Below the pieces are notes generated by a model. The model was not told the DNA's origin. It saw nothing but the letters and a program-made list of their open reading frames with translations, and searched no databases. A DNA stretch of 64,000 nt, from positions 62,001 through 126,000 of the forward strand of contig DAHXOT010000033.1 in the NCBI GenBank assembly GCA_027364735.1. Direction: 5' to 3'. The stretch comes from Hydrotalea sp. Lineage in GTDB: Bacteria; Bacteroidota; Bacteroidia; Chitinophagales; Chitinophagaceae. The translations under genes were made by a program, and so were the position numbers. Below, in pieces: positions 47,251-56,076 of this stretch (position 1 is its first letter; every line of letters begins with the position of its first letter).

Positions 47251-47922
47251 TTAATTAATCCATCCAAAATAAAAACTCAGTGGCATCATTGCAAATAATA
47301 AAGGCACAATAATAGAAAATGCCAATCCCACTGCACTTATAGATTTGTGCCATCTTTTATTATGAATGCCCAATGTTTTAAAAGCACTTTGAAAACCATG
47401 TGCTAAATGATATCCCAGAGAAATACATCCAAATACATATACAATTACAACTAAGATATTACTGAAAACATCTTTCATGGTAGTGTATAAATTAATTTCT
47501 TCTCCCAGTAAAAATCCTTGATGAGAGCGATTGGGAAGCCAAAAATTGGCCAAGTGTAAAATCAAAAATAAAAGAATAATGGTGCCTAATAATCCCATAC
47601 TGCGGCTATACCATTTACTACCTCTGTTACCATAATTAATGGCATATCCTACAGTTCTTTTACTGCGATTATAAAATACAAGCAGTAAACCTTGTATAAT
47701 ATGCAATAACAGGCCGGCAAATAAACCTATTTCTAAAATACGCGGAACCCAATTTGCTCCCATAAAATGGGCACCTTTATTAAACATTTCGCCGCCATCA
47801 TTAGCCCAAATACAAGCATTGAGGCCAACATGTACTATTAAAAATAAAATGAGAAAAATGCCGGTAAAGCCCATCACTAATTTCTTACCTACTGAAGATG
47901 TAAACACTTGTTTCCAGGTCAT
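47251..47922 (-). CDS. sdhC: Succinate dehydrogenase cytochrome b subunit (B-type, single membrane subunit)
   Basis: This is the di-heme cytochrome b anchor that passes electrons to menaquinone in B-type complexes, which lack SdhD. Five membrane segments are visible. Histidines that could bind heme appear in 'LIVHVGLNA', 'LLLHIIQGLLLVF', 'LILHLANFW' and 'LGYHLAHGFQSAFKTLGIHNKRWHKS'. I start at ATG 47922, since the longer frame begins at TTG. About 223 residues. It is the first gene of sdhCAB; its upstream region carries a clear palindrome. Confidence 0.93.
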   Translation of the reverse strand: MTWKQVFTSSVGKKLVMGFTGIFLILFLIVHVGLNACIWANDGGEMFNKGAHFMGANWVPRILEIGLFAGLLLHIIQGLLLVFYNRSKRTVGYAINYGNRGSKWYSRSMGLLGTIILLFLILHLANFWLPNRSHQGFLLGEEINLYTTMKDVFSNILVVIVYVFGCISLGYHLAHGFQSAFKTLGIHNKRWHKSISAVGLAFSIIVPLLFAMMPLSFYFGWIN

Positions 47923-47953
47923 AAGAGAAGAATTGAATTTTGATAAATCGTTG

Positions 47954-47961
47954 CAAAAATA
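47954..47961 (-). promoter_or_regulatory. -7 promoter element of sdhCAB (TATTTTTG)
   Basis: The minus strand reads TATTTTTG, a perfect TAnnTTTG match, 31 bases before the sdhC ATG. Confidence 0.55.
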
Positions 47962-48003
47962 AATGTTCAACCAATGCAGTTACATAAATATTTTTAAACT
48001 GAG

Positions 48004-48021
48004 TTATGATTTTTATCATAA
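48004..48021. promoter_or_regulatory. Candidate Crp/Fnr-type operator upstream of sdhCAB
   Basis: A perfect inverted repeat, TTATGA-TTTTTA-TCATAA, with 7-base arms and a TTTT centre. Its inner part ATGAT-N4-ATCAT is two bases off the Fnr consensus TTGAT-N4-ATCAA. It lies about 50 bases upstream of the sdhC -7 element, so its centre is near -60, a usual activator position. Binding is inferred. Confidence 0.5.
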
Positions 48022-48115
48022 ATCTTGTTTATTGCAGCTAAAAATATAGCTCCTCCTTACATTTCATTGCGTTAAATTAATAAGCAACCGTTTATATAAA
48101 AGCAATTTATATTAA

Positions 48116-49387
48116 ATGTTAATGCCACTATATTCGATAATGCTTAAGATAATTGGTATTTTGTGGCACAGCTTTAAAATGGCTCTTCAAGAGTTAAGAG
48201 TAAATAAGTTACGTACGTTTCTTTCTTTATTTGGTATAACGATAGGAATTTTTTGCATAATAGGTGTATTGGCAACTGTAGATAGTTTACAAAGAAAAAT
48301 TAAATCTGATATTGCATCTTTTGGGCACAATACTATTTACATTGATAAGTGGCAATATATTGGCGGCCCCGATTATCCATGGTGGAAATACGTAAAACGC
48401 CCAACGCCAACTTATGCCGAAATGAAATTTTTAAAAATTAAGTCAAACCTTTCATCACATATTTGCATTTTCGCATCGAATAATGCCACGGTTAGTTTTG
48501 AAGATTATTCCATAAACAGAGCCAATATTTATGGTGTTTCGGAAGATTTTAATAAAATTCAGAATATAGAAATTGCTTATGGAAGATACCTTACTGATGC
48601 CGATTTTTTACGAGGATTTCCGGTAGCAGTAATTGGCTATGAATATGCATCCGATTTATTTGGTAATCCACAGCGAGCAATTGGAAAAGAAATCATTTTT
48701 TCGGGTAAACGAACGCTAATTGTTGGCATTATTAAAAAGCAAGGAAATAATATTGTAGATGGATTTGATTATGATCATTGTGTAATTACATCTTATTTAT
48801 TTTTTGCTGCTGCGTATAACGTAAAATATGCTAATCCGGTTATATTAGTTAGTGCAAAAGACAATATTTCAACAGCCGAATTAACTGAAGAATTACGAGG
48901 TGCTATGCGTCAATATAGGCGATTGATTCCGGGAGAAGAAGATAATTTTTCTTTAAATGATGTAAATCTTTTTTCCGAATCGTTAAACGGAATTTTTACC
49001 ACCATGAATATTGGAGGTTGGGCAATTGCCGGATTAAGTTTATTAGTAGGTGCTTTTGGGGTAGCTAATATTATGTTTGTAACAGTGCGTGAAAGAACCA
49101 GTCAAATTGGATTAAAAAAAGCAATTGGTGCTAAAAAGAAAACAATACTTTCGGAATTTTTATTGGAAAGTGCTTTTTTATGTGTTGTAGGAGGATTAGT
49201 AGGTTTGCTATTGGTATGGATACTTAGTTTAATATTAAGCAGTATAATGCCTTTCCCAATTATTATTGCTCCTAACATTATTTTACTTGCTTTTGGAATT
49301 TGTATAATTATTGGGGTATTGGCGGGTGTAATTCCTGCTTCTCAGGCTGCAAGAATGGATCCTGTGGTGGCTATTAGAACCAAATAG
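48116..49387 (+). CDS. MacB/FtsX-type ABC transporter permease (orphan)
   Basis: The protein is a MacB-like permease: an N-terminal membrane segment after 'ALQELRVNKLRTFLSLFGITIG', a large MacB periplasmic core domain (about residues 60-285), and three C-terminal membrane segments of the FtsX domain ('VANIMFVTVRERTSQIGLKKAIGAKKKTI', in parts, is typical). It ends 'SQAARMDPVVAIRTK'. The 423-residue length is normal. No ATPase gene lies next to it, so the ATP-binding partner must be encoded elsewhere. The cargo is unknown. Confidence 0.92.
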   Translation: MLMPLYSIMLKIIGILWHSFKMALQELRVNKLRTFLSLFGITIGIFCIIGVLATVDSLQRKIKSDIASFGHNTIYIDKWQYIGGPDYPWWKYVKRPTPTYAEMKFLKIKSNLSSHICIFASNNATVSFEDYSINRANIYGVSEDFNKIQNIEIAYGRYLTDADFLRGFPVAVIGYEYASDLFGNPQRAIGKEIIFSGKRTLIVGIIKKQGNNIVDGFDYDHCVITSYLFFAAAYNVKYANPVILVSAKDNISTAELTEELRGAMRQYRRLIPGEEDNFSLNDVNLFSESLNGIFTTMNIGGWAIAGLSLLVGAFGVANIMFVTVRERTSQIGLKKAIGAKKKTILSEFLLESAFLCVVGGLVGLLLVWILSLILSSIMPFPIIIAPNIILLAFGICIIIGVLAGVIPASQAARMDPVVAIRTK

Positions 49388-49392
49388 TTTTT

Positions 49393-50001
49393 CTAATGAA
49401 TTCTATCGCCGCGTACTTCTATTTGCTGCATAATATTTGCTTCATATTGTAGCCATTCATTCCAGCGTATTTTTACTTTTTCTTTGGCAACGTGGCTTTC
49501 GGCCAATTCAATAAATAATGTGTAATGGCCTGCTTCACTTTCCATAAATCGCCTGTAAAATTTTTTCATATAGGTATCTGTTAATCCTTCACTTAATTGT
49601 TTAAAACGTTCGCAGCTTCTGGCTTCTATTAAAGCCATAGTTAAAAGCTGATCTAATAATCGGTCTTCTAATTTTCCACCTTGTTTTTGAAACTCTAAAA
49701 GTTTATTTACATAAATATCTTTTCGTTGTTTGCCTAATGCTAAGTTTCTTCTTTGCAATTCATGTAATACCAACCTAAAATGCCCCCATTCTTCTGTAAC
49801 TATTGGAGCTAATGCAGTAACTATTTTATCTTTATCAGGGTATCGTTGAATAATTGAAATGCAAGTAGTAGCTGCTTTTTGTTCGCAAAATGCATGATCG
49901 GTTAAAATTTCTTCTAAGCTAATATTGGCCAAATTAGCCCAACGCGGATCGGTTGGTAAATGTAAGTTTAATATCGTTTTAGTATTATCAGAAAAATTCA
50001 T
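49393..50001 (-). CDS. miaE: tRNA-(ms2io6A)-hydroxylase MiaE
   Basis: MiaE is a non-heme di-iron monooxygenase that hydroxylates ms2i6A37 to ms2io6A37. The ferritin-like iron ligands can be seen: 'HAFCEQKAATTCISI' (Glu40), 'VTEEWGHFRLVL' (Glu70, His74), 'ALIEARSCERFKQL' and 'MESEAGHYTLFIE'. The 202-residue length is typical. It converges with the MacB-like gene. miaB in this same window makes its substrate. Confidence 0.92.
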   Translation of the reverse strand: MNFSDNTKTILNLHLPTDPRWANLANISLEEILTDHAFCEQKAATTCISIIQRYPDKDKIVTALAPIVTEEWGHFRLVLHELQRRNLALGKQRKDIYVNKLLEFQKQGGKLEDRLLDQLLTMALIEARSCERFKQLSEGLTDTYMKKFYRRFMESEAGHYTLFIELAESHVAKEKVKIRWNEWLQYEANIMQQIEVRGDRIH

Positions 50002-50071
50002 ACAATAGTTTAAATTATTTTACAAAGTTGCACGAATTAATAAAAATTACTTTGTAGTTAGCTAAAAAATA

Positions 50072-50127
50072 ATGGTAAATCCATAAATAATCAGCACAAA
50101 TAAAATTTACCATGTTTACAGTGTAAA
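50072..50127. repeat. Inverted repeats in the miaE-acylase divergent region
   Basis: Two symmetric elements sit side by side. ATGGTAAAT (50072-50080) and ATTTACCAT (50105-50113) form a perfect 9-base inverted repeat with a 24-base spacer. Directly after it, TTTACAGTGTAAA (50115-50127) is a 13-base palindrome. They lie between two divergent genes and could be operators or form a hairpin in the acylase leader. Confidence 0.45.
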
Positions 50128-50149
50128 AATTATTATTTTCATTTTATAA

Positions 50150-52621
50150 ATGATGATTATGCGCACAATCCCTTTTATTGTTTCGGCAGTTATTACAACT
50201 GTATTCATCACGCTTCTTAATATGCAATTGCCTTCGGGCAAAACTAAAACACCACGATTGGGTTTTTTCTTAAATCCGCAATATGGTTTTTGGCAAAATG
50301 CAGAGCCTGCCAACGTATCGTTTGATAAGGATATAAAAATTGCCGGGATAAAAAATAATACTGAAGTATATTTTGATGATAGATTAGTACCACATATTTA
50401 TGCCGAAACTGATGCAGATGCTTATTTTATTCAAGGATATTTACATGCAAAATTTAGATTATGGCAAATGGAATTTCAAACCTACGCTGCATCGGGAAGA
50501 TTAAGTGAAATTTTAGGAAAGTCAATGTTGCCTACCGATAAATATTTTAGGCGTTTAGGAATGGTATTTGGAGCCGAGCGTGCCATAGAAACTATGAACG
50601 AATATGCCGAAACTAAAAATGCAATGGATGCGTATACCGATGGTGTGAATGCTTATATCAACTCTTTAAAAGAAAACGATATTCCTTTTGAATACAAGTT
50701 ACTCGATTATAAACCTGAACCATGGACTAACTTAAAAACTGCCCTCTTTTTAAAATTTATGAGTTTTGATTTAACCGGTCAAGGTGATGATGATTTGTAT
50801 TTAACCAATACAAAAAATTTATTGGGATGGGAAACCTTTAAAAAACTATTTCCCGAAAGAGCCGATTCGTTAGATCCAATTATACCCAAAGAAACTGCAT
50901 TTGAAAAACCAAGTATTGATGTAAAATTGCCTACCAATGCCGATTCTGTGTATTTTGGAATTGATAAAAATACTATTCAAGCAGTTGCACCAATTATTCC
51001 AAATAAAAATAATGGAAGCAATAATTGGGCAGTTAGTGGCAGTAAAACCAAAAGCGGAAAACCCATTTTATGTAACGATCCGCATTTGGGTTTAAACCTT
51101 CCTTCGCTTTGGTACGAAATGCAAATTACTACGCCCACACTTAATACTTATGGTGCTAGTTTTCCGGGTGCACCTTGTATAATTATTGGCTTTAACGATA
51201 GTATTGCTTGGGGTGTTACTAATGCGGGTAGGGATGTAAAAGATTTTTACGAAATAAAATTTAAAGATAGTACCATGCAAGAATATTGGTTTAATGGTAC
51301 ATGGAAAAAATCGGATTTTAGAAAAGAAACAATAAAAATTAAGGGTCAACCGGATGATATTGAAAACATAGCTATGACAGTATTTGGTCCGGTTATGTAT
51401 GACCGAAATTATAAGAGTAAAAACAATGATGGAAAGTATTATGCTGTACGATGGACTGCACATGACCCAAGTAATGAATTGGCTACTTTTTATAAGTTGA
51501 ATCATGCAAAAAATTATGTAGATTATGTAGATGCTATTTCAACATTTCAATGCCCCGGACAAAACTTTGTTTTTGCTTCTGTAAGTGGCGATATTGCCAT
51601 ACGGCAACAAGGAAAATTTGTTGCAAAATGGAAAGGGCAAGGCGATTTTGTAATGCCAGGAACCGACTCAGCTTATTTATGGCAAGGATTTATTCCTGCA
51701 AAAGAAAATCCACAAATAATGAACCCTGTTCGAGGTTTTGTTAGTAGTGCCAATCAAATGGCGGTAGATTCAACCTATCCTTATTATTTGGGCAAATCAT
51801 CCAATTTTCCTGTTTATCGTGGATATATCATCAATAGAAAATTAGCTGTAATGAATAATATTACGCCGCAAGATATGCAGCAAATGCAAACAGATAACTA
51901 TAATGTAATTGCTGAATTTATACGGCCTGTTTTATTAAAATTAATTGATGATGCTAAATTGAATAATGATGAAAAAAGGGTAGTAGAAATTGTAAAGAAT
52001 TGGAATTTACGAAATGATATTAATGAAAAGGGAGCTACTATTTTTAAGTTATTATGGGATAGTGTTTATGCCGGTGTGTATGCAGATGAATTTGAAAACT
52101 CGAAATTGCCTTTGTATTGGCCCGATAAAACCACATTACTGGAAGCATTGTTAAAAAATACCGATTACTCATTCGCTGATAATATAAATACCATTGATAA
52201 AAAAGAAACCATGAGTGATGTGGTTACTTCGGCAGTTCAAAAAATTTTACCTGTAATTCGGCAATTAGAAAAAGATAATAAATTAGAATGGGGCTTGTAT
52301 AAAGATACTTATATCAACAGCCTTTTAAAAATACCTGCATTAAGCAGATTGCATTTGCCAATTGGCGGTAACGAGGGTATTATTAATGCCACTACAGCTA
52401 ATCATGGACCAAGTTGGCGCATGATTGTTCATTTAACTCAGCCTATTGAGGCTTATGCTGTATTTCCAGGTGGTGAAAGTGGTAACCCCGGAAGTAAATA
52501 TTACGATACGTTTGTAGATAGTTGGGCAGCAGGAAAATATTATTCTGTATTGTTTTTAAAAAAACAAGAAGCTCGGCATAATAATCGTATTAAATGGCAT
52601 TTTACTTTTATTAAAGCATAA
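50150..52621 (+). CDS. Penicillin acylase family N-terminal-nucleophile hydrolase
   Basis: The family comprises periplasmic amidases that cleave acyl-amide bonds (penicillin G, acyl-homoserine lactones, others) and mature by self-cleavage. An N-terminal signal or anchor covers residues 5-24. The predicted nucleophile Ser290 sits at the cleavage site in 'NKNNGSNNWAVSGSKTKSG', followed by 'CNDPHLGLNLPSLWYEMQI', both typical. Near the C-terminus 'NHGPSWRMIVHL' and 'GESGNPGS' fit. At 823 residues it is full length. A small membrane protein follows by 11 bases. The natural substrate is unknown. Confidence 0.93.
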   Translation: MMIMRTIPFIVSAVITTVFITLLNMQLPSGKTKTPRLGFFLNPQYGFWQNAEPANVSFDKDIKIAGIKNNTEVYFDDRLVPHIYAETDADAYFIQGYLHAKFRLWQMEFQTYAASGRLSEILGKSMLPTDKYFRRLGMVFGAERAIETMNEYAETKNAMDAYTDGVNAYINSLKENDIPFEYKLLDYKPEPWTNLKTALFLKFMSFDLTGQGDDDLYLTNTKNLLGWETFKKLFPERADSLDPIIPKETAFEKPSIDVKLPTNADSVYFGIDKNTIQAVAPIIPNKNNGSNNWAVSGSKTKSGKPILCNDPHLGLNLPSLWYEMQITTPTLNTYGASFPGAPCIIIGFNDSIAWGVTNAGRDVKDFYEIKFKDSTMQEYWFNGTWKKSDFRKETIKIKGQPDDIENIAMTVFGPVMYDRNYKSKNNDGKYYAVRWTAHDPSNELATFYKLNHAKNYVDYVDAISTFQCPGQNFVFASVSGDIAIRQQGKFVAKWKGQGDFVMPGTDSAYLWQGFIPAKENPQIMNPVRGFVSSANQMAVDSTYPYYLGKSSNFPVYRGYIINRKLAVMNNITPQDMQQMQTDNYNVIAEFIRPVLLKLIDDAKLNNDEKRVVEIVKNWNLRNDINEKGATIFKLLWDSVYAGVYADEFENSKLPLYWPDKTTLLEALLKNTDYSFADNINTIDKKETMSDVVTSAVQKILPVIRQLEKDNKLEWGLYKDTYINSLLKIPALSRLHLPIGGNEGIINATTANHGPSWRMIVHLTQPIEAYAVFPGGESGNPGSKYYDTFVDSWAAGKYYSVLFLKKQEARHNNRIKWHFTFIKA

Positions 52622-52632
52622 TTATTATAACA

Positions 52633-52983
52633 ATGAAATTTATTACTTCAATTATTATAACAGCATTATTAAGTTTTGCATCGGGGTTATTTACGGTATT
52701 GCCTTGGTATAGTTTTTCGCTTTGTGCTTTTATTGTGGCAATAGCAATTCATCAAAAACCAATCAACTCTTTTTTAGCAGCTTTTATAGCTTTATTTATA
52801 TTATGGGGCATATTGGCTTTTATAATGGATTATCAAAATCAGCATTTACTTTCTACTAAAGTAGCCAATATTTTACCCTTAAATGGATCGTATAATTTGC
52901 TAATATTAATTACAGCTTTTGTTGGAGCTTTAGTTGCAGGATTGGCAGCTTTAACGGGGAGTTATTTAAGAAAGCACAAGTAG
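52633..52983 (+). CDS. Hypothetical membrane protein, 116 residues
   Basis: About four hydrophobic segments cover most of the protein ('FITSIIITALLSFASGLF', 'SFSLCAFIVAIAI', 'FLAAFIALFILWGILAFIM', 'LLILITAFVGALVAGLAALTG'). I do not recognise a family. It begins 11 bases after the acylase stop, so it is probably co-transcribed with it. The frameshifted DUF5686 gene follows after 49 bases. Confidence 0.75.
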   Translation: MKFITSIIITALLSFASGLFTVLPWYSFSLCAFIVAIAIHQKPINSFLAAFIALFILWGILAFIMDYQNQHLLSTKVANILPLNGSYNLLILITAFVGALVAGLAALTGSYLRKHK

Positions 52984-53032
52984 ATATTTTTATTTTTTAT
53001 AACATTATAAGTAATATTTTCGTGCTTAACGT

Positions 53033-55491
53033 ATGAAAGTATTATTTACCATTTATTTACTTTTCTTATACAATATTTTATTCGCTCAAGGAAGTATTAA
53101 TGGCGTTGTAAAAGATAATAAGGGCAACATTCTTGCATTCTCATCTATACTTATTAAAGGCACTGAAAAAGGAACAACTGCCAACAAACTAGGCAAATTT
53201 GCTATTGAATTAAACAATGGTACTTATGTGTTACTCTGCCAGCATATTGGTTATTTAAGTGTAGAAAAAAAGTTACTGTAAAAAATAATAAACTATCGGT
53301 AGATTTTATATTAGAAGAGCAACGATATGACTTGCATGCAGTTACAGTGCAGTCGGGTGGAGAAGATTTAGCCTATGCCATTATTCGAAAAGCCATTGCA
53401 AAAAAAGCAGAATATGCCAATGAATTAAAGAATTTTCAAGTACAAGTTTATATCAAGGGTCAATTGCAGTTAAGAGATTTTCCTAAGAAATTTTTAGGGC
53501 AAAAAATAGATTTTGAAGATGGCGATACCAGTAAAAAGAAAATGATTTATCTCTCTGAATCTGTATCTAATTATGCGGTTAATGGAAATAAAAAAAAGGT
53601 AGAGGTAATATCAACCAAAGTTAGCGGGCAAAGTAACGAATTTGGTTTTGCACAACCCGCCTTACTATCTTTTTATAATAATGCAATAGAAATAGGAGAA
53701 CAGTTAAATCCGCGTGGATTTATTTCGCCAATAGCAGATAATGCTGTACAACATTACAAGTATCAATTAAAAGGAACATTTTTTGAAAATGGAATGATGG
53801 TTAATCATATTAAAGTAATTCCAAAAAGAAATTATGAGCCTTTATTTAATGGGTATATTAATATAATTGAAGATACTTGGCGTATTCAAAGTATACAGCT
53901 AACGCTATTTAAAAAAAACCAAATGCAGTTGTTAGATACTTTGCATATTGAACAGTTGTATATTCCGTTGCAAAATATTTGGGTTTTAAAACAACAGGTT
54001 ATTTATCCCGCCGGCAAATTTTTTGGGTTCGATTTTTTTGGAAGTTTTTTACAATTGTTTTCCAATTATCATATTAATCCTTCATTCAAAAAAAACTATT
54101 TTACCAGTACCATACTTAAATATTCTGATAGTTCTAATAAAAAATCGCTGAAGTATTGGGATAGTATTCGGCCGGTACCATTACTCGAAAACGAGGTGAT
54201 AGATTATAAAAAGAAAGATAGTTTAGAGCAATTAAGAAATGTACCTCGTTATATAGATTCAATTGAACGAAAAGAAAACAAGCCCAGTTTTGTATCATTA
54301 TTTCTTACTGGATATAGTTATTCTAAATCAATACATAAAACCAGCCTTTCTTTCGATCCGCTTATATCAGTTATTGGTATTTATTACAATCCGGTGGAAG
54401 GTATGGTAAGTAATTATGGTGTTGCCTTTAATAGGCAATTAAAAAATGGAAATACTTTTTCAATTAGTCCCAAATTTCGATATGGGTATCATAATCGGCA
54501 TTTTAATACTTACTTAAATGCACAATATATTTTTGGGAAGAAACATTCAAATCAAATTATTCTTAGCGGTGGTAAAAAAGTTTTTCAGTTGAATAACGAA
54601 AATCCAATCAGCGAAATTGGCAATACACTCAGTACCTATTTTTGGCAGCAAAATTATATGAAAATATATGAAGCCTATTTTTCCAAATTTTATTATAATA
54701 AAAAATTAGGTAATGGGTTAAATATCTATGCCATTGCAGAATTTCAAAATAGAATACCATTAGAAAATACTATTTATAGTTTAAAAGGCAATGTGTTTTC
54801 GCCTAACTATCCAACCGATTTATTGCAATCTAATTTTACGCAGCATAAGGCATTGGTGGCTACTACAGGCTTTAAATGGCAACCGGGCGCAAGGTATATT
54901 GAACTGCCAAATCAACGAATTAATATTAGTCAATCGGGTTATCCGGTTATGTGGTTCTCTGTAACACAAGGCATAGATAAGTTATTAGGAAGTGAAGTGA
55001 ACTATACTAAATGGAATTTTAGAATCAATCAATTATTAAATTTAAAATTGGCCGGGCATTTTCAGTACAATATTGAAACAGGCGGATTTTTAAATGCCAA
55101 TAAAGCTTTTGTACAAGATTTTCAACATTATTTAGGAGATCAATCTATACTTTCAACAGATTATATGCGAGGTTTTCAATTATTGCCATATTATCAATTT
55201 AGTAATACCGAAAATCATTATGCAACCGTACATGCAGAATACCATTTAGATGGAATATTTACGAATAAAATTCCGCTTTTTAAAAAATTAAATTGGTTTG
55301 TTGTAGTAGGAGCAAATGCATTGTTTATTAATCATCAAATACCTTATTACGAAGCCTTATTATCTGCTGAAAATATTTTTAAAGTTTTTAGAGTTGATTT
55401 AATTCAGAACTTCAGTAATAACATAGGTAATAAGTACGGCATTAAAGCATACATTCCGTTATTTTCAAATAATGGTAATAGAAAAAATTAG
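53033..55491 (+). pseudogene. DUF5686 / carboxypeptidase-like regulatory domain protein, split by a one-base frameshift
   Basis: Two frames encode parts of one protein. The first (53033-53281) has a signal peptide ending 'LFAQ' and a CarboxypepD_reg-like domain ('GSINGVVKDNKGNILAFSS'), then stops. The second, open from about 53272 to 55491, continues it directly: adding one base in the A7 run at 53265-53271 gives '..YLSVEKKVTVKNNKLSVD..' and a protein of about 819 residues. The rest fits the outer-membrane DUF5686 family with barrel-like aromatic strands. It is either a recent mutation, a sequencing error in the A run, or slippage-controlled. Confidence 0.85.
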
Positions 55492-55880
55492 TTACTCTCT
55501 TGAGAAGAATCGAAAGAAATTTTTTCCATTCTGTTTAATAAATGATATATGCTACTATCTTTTACTCTTGTTGCAAAATAATTGGGCACAACCTTATCTG
55601 TCCATATAATATGTGTAAGATGTTTTAAAATATCTTCTAATGATAAATCATAATAAGCCAATACATCAACTGTATTTAAGTTTTTATGCAATTCAATTTG
55701 CATGTAATTGTTATCGGCTAATTGGTATTCGCAGAATGTATGAATGAACTCTTCCATCATCAACTTTTCTTTATTGCCAATTACATTAAAATTAAAGGGA
55801 ACAAAATTTCTTTTTTGTGCAGCCAATAATTTAATTCCTTGCAATTTGTAATTGCCGATATTTTGAAGAATATCTTCCAT
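55488..55880 (-). CDS. Hypothetical protein, about 130 residues
   Basis: No family recognised. Soluble, mixed alpha/beta-looking sequence with 'CEYQLADNNYMQIELHKNLN' in the centre. It has no signal peptide or membrane segment. I start at ATG 55880; the longer frame begins at GTG. Its stop overlaps the DUF5686 stop by 3 bases, convergent. A conserved-looking frame, but coding status rests on length and clean composition alone. Confidence 0.65.
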   Translation of the reverse strand: MEDILQNIGNYKLQGIKLLAAQKRNFVPFNFNVIGNKEKLMMEEFIHTFCEYQLADNNYMQIELHKNLNTVDVLAYYDLSLEDILKHLTHIIWTDKVVPNYFATRVKDSSIYHLLNRMEKISFDSSQESN

Positions 55881-55986
55881 AAAGTACGTTGAAAGTAAAT
55901 TCACGATTTTTTACTTTCTTAAACGTAGTAAAGGTTATACAATATTTTATATAATACCTTAAATATGGCTTAAGATTTTACTTTCT

Positions 55987-55994
55987 TATTTTTG
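55987..55994 (+). promoter_or_regulatory. -7 promoter element upstream of the rhodanese gene (TATTTTTG)
   Basis: A perfect TAnnTTTG match 83 bases before the chosen ATG, leaving a leader of about 75 bases that contains a 14-base palindrome. Confidence 0.5.
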
Positions 55995-56011
55995 TGTAAT
56001 GTAATTAGTGT

Positions 56012-56025
56012 ATAGTGTACACTAT
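56012..56025. promoter_or_regulatory. 14-base perfect palindrome, candidate operator of the rhodanese gene
   Basis: ATAGTGTACACTAT is fully self-complementary and lies 18 bases after the -7 element, just downstream of the expected transcription start, a usual position for a repressor. No regulator gene is nearby. Function is inferred. Confidence 0.5.
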
Positions 56026-56076
56026 TCTTTTTAAAAACATTGGTACATAAAAATAAATAAATATAAAATTTTGTAT

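Noticed and set aside
51092-51505. 137-codon open frame antisense to the acylase gene
   Set aside because: Contained in a well-supported enzyme gene; Ser/Ile/Phe-rich shadow composition.
53332-55491. The second DUF5686 frame as an independent gene starting at TTG 53332
   Set aside because: The frame is already open from about 53272 and its residues continue the domain of the first frame, so one broken gene explains both better than two genes.
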